DNA of 64,000 nt from Pigmentibacter ruber (lineage in GTDB: Bacteria > Bdellovibrionota_B > Oligoflexia > Silvanigrellales > Silvanigrellaceae). The position numbers were made by a program, and so were the translations under genes. The notes under the pieces were generated by a model. That model did no database searches and was not told the DNA's origin. It saw only the letters and a program-made list of their open reading frames with translations. The DNA is taken from NCBI RefSeq assembly GCF_009792895.1, contig NZ_WSSC01000002.1, positions 1-64,000 of the forward strand. The letters are read 5' to 3'. Positions 57,254 through 64,000 of the stretch are shown here, in pieces (the stretch's first letter is position 1; every line of letters begins with the position of its first letter).

Positions 57254-58081
57254 TTATTTCTTACGACGGCTTACGATAAACTTATCGCTAGGTTTAACCT
57301 TGCGAGTCTTATAACCTTTAGCCAATTGACCCCATGGTGAACATGGATGACGGCCACCACTTGTACGACCTTCACCACCACCCATTGGATGGTCAACAGG
57401 GTTCATAGCGACACCACGGACAGTTGGACGGATACCCTTCCAACGATTACGACCAGCTTTACCAATAGAAACATTCATATGGTCAGCATTGGATACAGTT
57501 CCGATAGTTGCATAGCAATCTTCTGGAATAAGGCGAAGCTCACCAGAAGGCATACGAATTTGAGCGTATCTTTCAATACGACCTACTAAAGTAGCAGAAG
57601 CTCCTGCACTACGAACTAGTTTCGCACCAGAACCTGGACGCATTTCAACACTGTGAATTGTAGTACCTGCAGGAATTCTTTTTAGCGGTAAGCTGTTCCC
57701 TGCTTTAATATCAGCTTCTGAAGAAGCGATAATTTTAGTGCCAACTTTAACGCCGTCAGTTGCAAGAACGTAACGACGATCTCCGTCAACATATTTAACA
57801 AGTGAAATAAAAGCTGTACGATTTGGATCGTACTCAACTGAAGTTACAACACCTTCAACGTCCTTACGGGATCTCTTCCAGTCGATAATACGGTACTTAA
57901 CTTTATTTCCACCACCGTGATGGCGAACAGTAATGCGACCAGTATTATTACGACCCGCTTTTCTTGGTTTTGCCACTAAGAGCGGTTTGTAAGGAGTATC
58001 AGTAGTAAGAACTTCTCTGTAATTGATGTAACTTTGTGTTCTTGTTGTAGCCGTGTATGGCCTTAATTGTCTGATTCCCAT
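57254..58081 (-). CDS. rplB: 50S ribosomal protein L2
   Basis: This 275-residue core protein is needed for peptidyl-transferase assembly. It contains [22 protein letters not shown], and the conserved His-bearing block [29 protein letters not shown] at about 223-251. Length and sequence are standard. Confidence 0.97.
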   Translation of the reverse strand: MGIRQLRPYTATTRTQSYINYREVLTTDTPYKPLLVAKPRKAGRNNTGRITVRHHGGGNKVKYRIIDWKRSRKDVEGVVTSVEYDPNRTAFISLVKYVDGDRRYVLATDGVKVGTKIIASSEADIKAGNSLPLKRIPAGTTIHSVEMRPGSGAKLVRSAGASATLVGRIERYAQIRMPSGELRLIPEDCYATIGTVSNADHMNVSIGKAGRNRWKGIRPTVRGVAMNPVDHPMGGGEGRTSGGRHPCSPWGQLAKGYKTRKVKPSDKFIVSRRKK

Positions 58082-58155
58082 TGTTCCTCATCCTTGCGCG
58101 ATAATTCGAGGATTTTTCCGCGCATAAAACTAAAAAATACGAAAAAACGGAATTA

Positions 58156-58488
58156 TTATTCCGCTGTTGCTTCAGCAGGCGCATTTAAAACAGGAGCTGG
58201 AAGTTCTTGCCCATCTTTTAAGCGAATAAACGCTTTTTTGATATTTGGAAGTTTAACTTCAACAGCGCCACCTTTTCTTGAGCGCGCTTTACGAACAACT
58301 CTTCCACGTAAAATAGAAGTGTTTACACTGATCACATCAACACCAAAAACATCTTTAACAGCTGTTTTGATATCTTGTTTAGTAGCTTTGAGATCAACTT
58401 TAAGTGTGTATACCTTATTTTCTAAGAGAGCATAAGATTTTTCGCTTAAAACTGAACCTTTGATAACATAATCCGAACGCATGTTCAT
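58156..58488 (-). CDS. rplW: 50S ribosomal protein L23
   Basis: This 110-residue tunnel-exit protein is a docking site for trigger factor and SRP. Typical blocks are VLSEKSYALLENKVYTLKVDLKATKQDIKTAVKDVFGV and GRVVRKARSRKG. Its C-terminus has an extra Pro/Ala-rich tail (APVLNAPAEATAE). It follows rplD by 16 bases. Confidence 0.95.
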   Translation of the reverse strand: MNMRSDYVIKGSVLSEKSYALLENKVYTLKVDLKATKQDIKTAVKDVFGVDVISVNTSILRGRVVRKARSRKGGAVEVKLPNIKKAFIRLKDGQELPAPVLNAPAEATAE

Positions 58489-58504
58489 TTCCTTTCTTCA
58501 AAAA

Positions 58505-59101
58505 TCAGTCTGCTAGTCTTGATTCAAGAACTTTGAACGCTTCTGGACTTGCAATAAGACTGCGTGCTTGAAGAACAGTAAATGCATTCACTTGGTCTGG
58601 ACTTACAAGGTGAACTCCGCGGATATTGCGAAGAGCACGAATTGTATTTTCATTTGGATTGCTTAAGCAAACCAAAGTATTTCCAGACAAATCAGCAACA
58701 TTCTTTAATGCAGACGCTGCATCTTTTGTTTTACCACTTGGAAAATCAAGTGCGCCAACAAAAATTTTGCCAGATTTCACACGCTCAGATAGTGCGATAC
58801 CTAAAGCAACCTTACTCATTTTCGTAGGGATTGCTTGACGGTAGTCACGCGCTTTAGGGCCATGAGCAACACCACCACCAACATGGAGTGGAGCAACAAA
58901 TGAACCGCGACGAGCGCTTCCTGTTTTCTTTTGTTTGTAAGGCTTTTTACCAGTTGACTTCACCATTGCACGTGTTTTCACGCCAACAGTTCCTTGTCTT
59001 TGGTTGGCTCTGTAAGCCTTAATTACCTGCCAGAGAGTGCCTTTATTACGGTCAGCATAGCTCACCAAACTCTCAGGTAGGGCTTCAATTTTAGACAACA
59101 T
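58505..59101 (-). CDS. rplD: 50S ribosomal protein L4
   Basis: This 198-residue tunnel-constriction protein represses the S10 operon in E. coli. The signature is KSTGKKPYKQKKTGSARRGSFVAPLHVGGGVAHGPKARDY at about 48-87. The Lys/Arg loop that reaches the tunnel is intact. The region upstream of rpsJ has no obvious copy of the E. coli L4 leader target. Confidence 0.96.
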   Translation of the reverse strand: MLSKIEALPESLVSYADRNKGTLWQVIKAYRANQRQGTVGVKTRAMVKSTGKKPYKQKKTGSARRGSFVAPLHVGGGVAHGPKARDYRQAIPTKMSKVALGIALSERVKSGKIFVGALDFPSGKTKDAASALKNVADLSGNTLVCLSNPNENTIRALRNIRGVHLVSPDQVNAFTVLQARSLIASPEAFKVLESRLAD

Positions 59102-59117
59102 TTGCTATCCCTTCCCC

Positions 59118-59669
59118 TTAAACAAATACTATGCCGCCGCGAGCACCAGGCACACCGCCTACAATAGCCATAACTGATTCCTCAGTTGACCAGTAAGCAA
59201 CCTGAACATTGCGGAGAGTTACTTGCACATTACCGTCTTGGCCAGGCATTTTTTTGCCCTTCATAACACGACCAGGTTCAGCACGCATACCTACAGAACC
59301 AGGGGATCTGTGGAAACGGCTACCATGGCTTGCTGGACCGCCACCAAAACCGTGACGAGTCATCGCGTCTTGAAAACCACGACCTTTTGAAAATCCAGTA
59401 ATTTTTAATTTTTGTCCTGCATTGAGAGAAGGTGCTTTAAGAGGTGAGCCTACTTGATATTCGGCAGGATTGTCGACAACCCAACCACGTACAAGTTTGT
59501 TTTTGTGGCCTGTGTCGTACTCAACAACAACAACGACTTTGCCATTTTCCAAAGTTTCGTGTCTTAGAACTTTAGCTGGCTGCATTTTTAGAACGGTTAC
59601 ACCTTGGGCAGAGCCATTAGTTGTAAACGTGCTAGTCATGCCAATTTTGCTAAAAGCATAACGTACCAT
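59118..59669 (-). CDS. rplC: 50S ribosomal protein L3
   Basis: This 183-residue protein is shorter than E. coli L3 (209); the difference lies in the first half, between TGHKNKL and the FSKGRGFQDAMTRHGFGGGPASHGSRFHR block. The ends are normal: YAFSKIGMTSTFT at the start and GQDGNVQVTLRNVQV, then GGVPGARGGIVFV. It helps initiate 50S assembly. It follows rpsJ by about 100 bases. Confidence 0.95.
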   Translation of the reverse strand: MVRYAFSKIGMTSTFTTNGSAQGVTVLKMQPAKVLRHETLENGKVVVVVEYDTGHKNKLVRGWVVDNPAEYQVGSPLKAPSLNAGQKLKITGFSKGRGFQDAMTRHGFGGGPASHGSRFHRSPGSVGMRAEPGRVMKGKKMPGQDGNVQVTLRNVQVAYWSTEESVMAIVGGVPGARGGIVFV

Positions 59670-59769
59670 ATGACTTTAACTCCTGCTGGATGCAATAAAT
59701 TACAGCGCCAGCTTGTTGTTAATCCTTCTACATGAAAGTAGAAGTTTGTTAAAAAATAAAAAACCGGTT

Positions 59770-60081
59770 TTAGTAGAGATTGATTTCTACATCTACACCA
59801 GCCGCTAAATCAAGCTTCATAAGTCCATCAACAGTTTGTTGTTTTGGCTCTAGAAGGTCGATAAGACGACGGTGTGTGCGGATTTCAAATTGCTCACGAG
59901 ATTTTTTATCAACGTGAGGTGATCTCAACACTGTATAACGGTTAATGATAGTAGGCATTGGCACTGGTCCAGCAATTTTTGCTCCAGTTCCTTTTGCCTT
60001 GTTAATAATCTGCGCTACGCTCTGATCAACCAGAGAAACATCATAGCCTTTAAGACGAATACGGATTTTTTGGCTTTCCAT
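59770..60081 (-). CDS. rpsJ: 30S ribosomal protein S10
   Basis: This 103-residue protein, normal in length, also serves as NusE in antitermination complexes. It begins [21 protein letters not shown] and contains [35 protein letters not shown] chose the ATG at 60081, with GGAG nine bases upstream. The frame is open back to 60141, but that part overlaps a candidate promoter and does not resemble S10. Confidence 0.96.
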   Translation of the reverse strand: MESQKIRIRLKGYDVSLVDQSVAQIINKAKGTGAKIAGPVPMPTIINRYTVLRSPHVDKKSREQFEIRTHRRLIDLLEPKQQTVDGLMKLDLAAGVDVEINLY

Positions 60082-60112
60082 TGAATTACACTCCAAACCG
60101 TTGGGCGTCGAT

Positions 60113-60141
60113 TCGTAACGTAGAATAACGCCCATTGTCAA
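60113..60141 (-). promoter_or_regulatory. candidate promoter of the S10 operon
   Basis: On the minus strand TTGACA (60141-60136) is followed after 17 bases by TTACGA (60118-60113). The -35 is perfect and the -10 is weak. It lies between rpoC and rpsJ, about 30 bases before the S10 start codon, which would let the operon be transcribed separately from rpoBC. Confidence 0.5.
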
Positions 60142-60176
60142 GCAAAAATTGTAAAATTATAGCAATAAGTAAGTAT

Positions 60177-60201
60177 TAGGGTAGATAGAATACCTACCCT
60201 A
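60177..60201 (-). promoter_or_regulatory. stem-loop after rpoC
   Basis: TAGGGTAG (60177-60184) pairs with CTACCCTA (60194-60201) just past the rpoC stop. On the minus strand no T-run follows, so it is more likely a weak or Rho-assisted terminator, or a processing site, than a full intrinsic terminator. Confidence 0.5.
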
Positions 60202-60205
60202 AAAA

Positions 60206-63200
60206 TTATCGCATTTGATGATGAGAACCAGATCCTAGGCGAGCAACAACCTGCGGAATTGAGGCTTCAATAATGGCTTCGGCATCAAGGCTTTGGCCTT
60301 CAACAAACATTTCAAGATTATTGTAAAAGTTAACACCTGTTCCTGCTGGAATGAGGCGACCCATAATTACGTTTTCTTTTAGACCGCGTAATAAGTCTTT
60401 CCTACCAGCAAGTGCTGCTTCGGTAAGAACCCGTGTGGTTTCTTGGAAAGAAGCTGCGGAAATAAAGGATTCTGTAGAGGAAGCAGCTCTTGCAATACCA
60501 AGCAATAAAGGTTCTGCAGTTGCAGGACGAGCACCTCTTTGAATTGCTAATTCATTTTGCTCTTCAAAAGTCCATTTTTCTACCTGTGCAGCTGGTAAGA
60601 ACTCAGTATCTCCAGGATCTTTAATTCTTACACGGCGAAGCATTTGTTTCACAATAATTTCAATGTGTTTATCGTCGATATTCACACCTTGCAGCTTATA
60701 CACAGCCTGTATTTCAGAAACAAGGTAACTAGCTAAGGCTTTTTCACCTAAAACTTTTAAAATATCGTGTGGGTTTAATGGACCATCAACAAGAGGTTCA
60801 CCTGCACGAATGAAATCACCTTCAGTAACAACGACGTGGCGACCTTTTGGAATAAGATATTCACGGCTATCACCGCCACCCATTTCTGGAGTAACGACAA
60901 CTCTTCTTTTGCCTTTGATGTCTGCACCAAAAGAAACAAATCCATCTATTTCAGAAATAATTGCAAATGTTCTACGTTTTTGGGCTAGAAACAACTCAGC
61001 AACTCTCGGTAACCCACCTGTAATATCTTTTGTTTTAGCTTGTTCACGTGGGATTTTCGCAAGAACATCACCAGGATACACATTGTCATTATCAGCAAAC
61101 ATGATAGTCGCACCACTTGGTAGAGGATAGCGAGCATCACGAGTTTCAGTAATACGAATAGCAGTTCCTGAACCATCTGTAACAACAATAGCTGGTTTAA
61201 TTTTAGTATCTTTGTTTTCAATCACAACACGACGGGTTAAACCTGTAACTTCATCAGTGCGTTCTTCAACTGAGATACCTTCAAAAAGGTCTTGGAATTT
61301 AACCTTACCTGAAACCTCGGAAACAATAACAACTGAGTGAGGGTCCCATTCAATTAGCATAGTACCAACTTTAACGTTAGCCCCGTCTTTAATGAAGACT
61401 TTTGAGCCATATGGAATAGAGTGGCGATCGCGTTCAATACCATCAAGGTCATAAACGATGACTTCACCGTTTCTTCCCATTGCAGTATCCCATTCGTTGC
61501 GGCCTTTCACTAAGCTTACATTTAATAGTTGAACAGTACCCTCAACCTTAGCTTCATATGAAGAAGCTTGCGATTGCGTTGTAGCTGTACCACCAGAGTG
61601 GAATGTACGCATTGTCAACTGTGTACCAGGTTCACCAATAGATTGAGCGGCAATAACACCAACTGCTTCACCAACGTTAACTAAATTACCTGTCGCCAAG
61701 TCACGACCGTAACATTTTGCGCAAACTCCACGACGAGTACGGCAAGTTAAAACGGAACGAACATAGACACGGTCAATTTTAGCAACATCTAAGCGAGTTA
61801 CAGCCTCTTCATTAATTTCTTCATTTGCTTTTACGATTACTTCACCAGTGGCACGGTTTTTAATATCATAAAGAGAAGTTCTACCTAGTGTTCTAGCACC
61901 AACTCTTTGAATAACTTCACCACCTTCAACAACAGAAGTAACTTCAACACCATCTAAGGTACCGCAGTCTGTTTCTGAAATGATTGTATCTTGGGCGACA
62001 TCAACCAACTGACGAGTAAGGTAACCAGAAGAAGCCGTTTTAAGAGCTGTATCTGCAAGACCCTTACGTGCACCGTGAGTGTTGATGAAGTATTGAAGAA
62101 TTGTGAAACCTTCACGTAAATTAGATGTCACAGGAGTTTCAATAATTTCACCTGTTGCTTTCGCCACAAGACCCTTCATACCAGCAAGCTGACGCATTTG
62201 TTGTTTAGAACCACGGGCTCCAGAGTCTGCCATCATATATAAAGAGTTGAATGATTGAATTTGAACAGCTTCACCTTTTTGGTTAATCGCTTTTTGAGTT
62301 TCAAGTTGTTTCAACATTTTTACTGTGATTTCATCTTGAACTCGTGACCAAATATCAATTACTTTATTATGACGTTCTCCTTCTGTAATAAGACCTTCCG
62401 CATATTGTTCGCGAACTTCTTTTACTTCATTGTATGCTTCATCTAGTAACTTAGATTTTTCTTTAGGAATCATCATATCTTTAATTGCAATAGAGATACC
62501 TGATTCTGTTGCATAACGATAACCTAATTCACGTAGAGCATCTGCAAGTAAAACTGTTTCTTTAGCACCGCAAAGACGGTAAGTATCGTTAACCAATACA
62601 GCTAAAGCTTTTTGATCCAGTGCTTTATTAAACTTTTTGAAGAAAGGAACTCTTTCAGGAATTACTTCTTTTAATATACAACGTCCAACAGTGGTTTGAA
62701 TAAGTTCTTTGTCACCATGATTTAAACGCACAAAAATTCGTGTATGAAGTTCAACAAAACCATGGTCGAAAGCCGCACGGACTTCATCTAGGCTTGAAAA
62801 TTTCATACTATCACCACGTAATGTGATGTTTTCGCGAGTTAAATAATAAAGGCCAAGAACGATATCCTTCCGCGGCTCGATAATCGGTGTACCATGCTGA
62901 GGTGACAGAATGTTATTTGTCGACATCATAAGCACACGAGCTTCAATTTGAGCTTCTAAGCTAAGGGGAACGTGCACGCACATTGTATCCCCGTCGAAGT
63001 CGGCGTTAAATGCCTGACAAACCAGAGGGTGCAATTGGATTGCTTTTCCTTCAATTAATACAGGTTCAAAAGCCTGAATACCTAAACGGTGAAGAGTAGG
63101 CGCACGGTTTAAAAGAACAGGATGTTCTTTTGTGCATTCTTCTAGTAAGTCCCAAACTTCTGGACGTTCCTTTTCCACCATTTTTTTCGCACTCTTAATG

Positions 63201-64000
63201 GTTGAAACATAACCTCTTTCTTCAAGTTTGTTGAATAGAAAAGGTTTGAACATTTCAAGAGCCATTAATTTAGGCAAACCACATTGGTGCAAGCGTAGTT
63301 CTGGACCGGCAACAATTACGGAACGGCCGGAATAGTCCACACGTTTTCCAAGAAGGTTTTGACGGAAACGACCGCTTTTTCCTTTAAGCATATCTGATAA
63401 AGAGCGCAGAGGACGTTTATTCGGGCCTGTGAAAACTTTTCCACGGCGGCCATTGTCAAAAAGCGCATCGATAGCTTCCTGCAACATTCTTTTTTCGTTA
63501 CGCACGATAATTTCAGGTGCATTTAATTCTATGAGTCGTAATAAACGATTGTTCCGGTTGATTACACGACGGTATAAATCATTTAAGTCTGAAGTTGCAA
63601 AACGGCCGCCGTCCAATGGAACCAAAGGACGAAGATCTGGTGGCAACACTGGAATAACAGATAACATCATCCATTCAGGACGGTTATCACTCATAGTGAA
63701 GGCACCAACAACCTTTAAGCGCTTGATAAGTTTTTTACTTTGCGCATCTGAAGTTGTATTTAACAAAGACTCTTTAAGTTGTTCTGATAGTTCAAATACA
63801 TCTACTGATTGAAGCATTTCTAATAATGCGTCAGCACCAATACCAACTCGAAATGCGTTGTTACCTAATTCACGAATTTTGGCTGCAAAGCGTTCTTCTG
63901 AAATAAGTTCATGTTTTTTAAGATCAGAAGAACCTGGATCAAGAACGATGTAGGATTCACAATAAAGAACTTTTTCAAGGTCTTTCAAAGAAATGTCTAC
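60206..64000 (-). CDS. rpoC: RNA polymerase beta' subunit (5' end beyond the window)
   Basis: The visible 1,265 codons run off the right edge. The first visible residues ([20 protein letters not shown]) match about residue 130 of E. coli beta', so the N-terminal zinc finger is outside. The catalytic NADFDGD is at 62987-63007, preceded by the clamp and rudder regions ([35 protein letters not shown] and [20 protein letters not shown]). The second zinc site [17 protein letters not shown] and the trigger loop region follow. The C-terminal end is normal. It is followed by rpsJ instead of the more usual rpsL-rpsG-fusA-tuf genes. Confidence 0.98.
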   Translation of the reverse strand, partial: VDISLKDLEKVLYCESYIVLDPGSSDLKKHELISEERFAAKIRELGNNAFRVGIGADALLEMLQSVDVFELSEQLKESLLNTTSDAQSKKLIKRLKVVGAFTMSDNRPEWMMLSVIPVLPPDLRPLVPLDGGRFATSDLNDLYRRVINRNNRLLRLIELNAPEIIVRNEKRMLQEAIDALFDNGRRGKVFTGPNKRPLRSLSDMLKGKSGRFRQNLLGKRVDYSGRSVIVAGPELRLHQCGLPKLMALEMFKPFLFNKLEERGYVSTIKSAKKMVEKERPEVWDLLEECTKEHPVLLNRAPTLHRLGIQAFEPVLIEGKAIQLHPLVCQAFNADFDGDTMCVHVPLSLEAQIEARVLMMSTNNILSPQHGTPIIEPRKDIVLGLYYLTRENITLRGDSMKFSSLDEVRAAFDHGFVELHTRIFVRLNHGDKELIQTTVGRCILKEVIPERVPFFKKFNKALDQKALAVLVNDTYRLCGAKETVLLADALRELGYRYATESGISIAIKDMMIPKEKSKLLDEAYNEVKEVREQYAEGLITEGERHNKVIDIWSRVQDEITVKMLKQLETQKAINQKGEAVQIQSFNSLYMMADSGARGSKQQMRQLAGMKGLVAKATGEIIETPVTSNLREGFTILQYFINTHGARKGLADTALKTASSGYLTRQLVDVAQDTIISETDCGTLDGVEVTSVVEGGEVIQRVGARTLGRTSLYDIKNRATGEVIVKANEEINEEAVTRLDVAKIDRVYVRSVLTCRTRRGVCAKCYGRDLATGNLVNVGEAVGVIAAQSIGEPGTQLTMRTFHSGGTATTQSQASSYEAKVEGTVQLLNVSLVKGRNEWDTAMGRNGEVIVYDLDGIERDRHSIPYGSKVFIKDGANVKVGTMLIEWDPHSVVIVSEVSGKVKFQDLFEGISVEERTDEVTGLTRRVVIENKDTKIKPAIVVTDGSGTAIRITETRDARYPLPSGATIMFADNDNVYPGDVLAKIPREQAKTKDITGGLPRVAELFLAQKRRTFAIISEIDGFVSFGADIKGKRRVVVTPEMGGGDSREYLIPKGRHVVVTEGDFIRAGEPLVDGPLNPHDILKVLGEKALASYLVSEIQAVYKLQGVNIDDKHIEIIVKQMLRRVRIKDPGDTEFLPAAQVEKWTFEEQNELAIQRGARPATAEPLLLGIARAASSTESFISAASFQETTRVLTEAALAGRKDLLRGLKENVIMGRLIPAGTGVNFYNNLEMFVEGQSLDAEAIIEASIPQVVARLGSGSHHQMR

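Noticed and set aside
1-64000. CRISPR arrays, insertion sequences, tRNA genes, prophage genes, attachment sites
   Set aside because: I saw no regularly spaced repeats, transposase or integrase frames, or tRNA cloverleaf with the TTCRANY arm in the window; a tRNA or repeat scan would settle this.

Overview
The window is very AT-rich bacterial chromosome, apart from the rRNA and ribosomal-protein genes. It looks Gram-negative: there are Sec and lipoprotein signals, many periplasmic binding proteins, a zinc-type S14 and an rpsU-dnaG-rpoD operon. The very low GC, the long low-complexity extensions on RpoD and Rho and a clostridial-type toxin would fit a Silvanigrella-like member of the Bdellovibrionota (Oligoflexia). 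That placement is inference; no taxonomic search was run.

Layout. Positions 1-170 hold the end of an rRNA operon (5S rRNA and terminator). Positions 300-11600 are accessory: a membrane-anchored OB-fold protein, an orphan oligopeptide-type binding protein, an MFS exporter, a 1,848-residue large-clostridial-toxin-like lipoprotein (glucosyltransferase, C80 autoprotease and pore/delivery domain), a CpdA-type phosphodiesterase and a GIY-YIG protein. Positions 11641-15232 form one minus-strand operon with a D-lactate-dehydrogenase-type enzyme split into two genes, followed by two half-size YdcZ transporters. Positions 15506-21581 are the macromolecular synthesis operon rpsU-dnaG-rpoD, in which DnaG appears to carry a second, degenerate primase core. 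Positions 21864-30562 hold a hybrid sensor kinase, a probable tiny secreted peptide on the other strand, and four tandem paralogous binding proteins, two of which have damaged signal-peptide starts. Positions 30575-45912 are mixed metabolism and signalling: Rieske oxygenase, folB, rocD, rho with a prion-like N-terminus, penicillin acylase, DUF2165 protein, sulfatase, ohr/ohrR, an adenylate cyclase broken by one in-frame TGA, a DUF4118-PAS histidine kinase, and YjdM/PhnA.

Positions 45995-64000 are the minus-strand ribosomal supercluster: rpoC (partial), then rpsJ-rplC-rplD-rplW-rplB-rpsS-rplV-rpsC-rplP-rpmC-rpsQ-rplN-rplE-rpsN-rpsH-rplF-rplR-rpsE-rpmD-rplO-secY-adk-infA-rpmJ-rpsM-rpsK, and rpoA-rplQ. 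The order is classical, but rplX (L24) is absent between rplN and rplE, rpsD (S4) is absent between rpsK and rpoA, and the str genes (rpsL, rpsG, fusA, tuf) are absent between rpoC and rpsJ.

The observations most worth following are the lipoprotein toxin, the double-core DnaG, the T7 homopolymer frameshift in a binding-protein signal peptide, the missing rplX, the single stop codon in the adenylate cyclase and the prion-like Rho.
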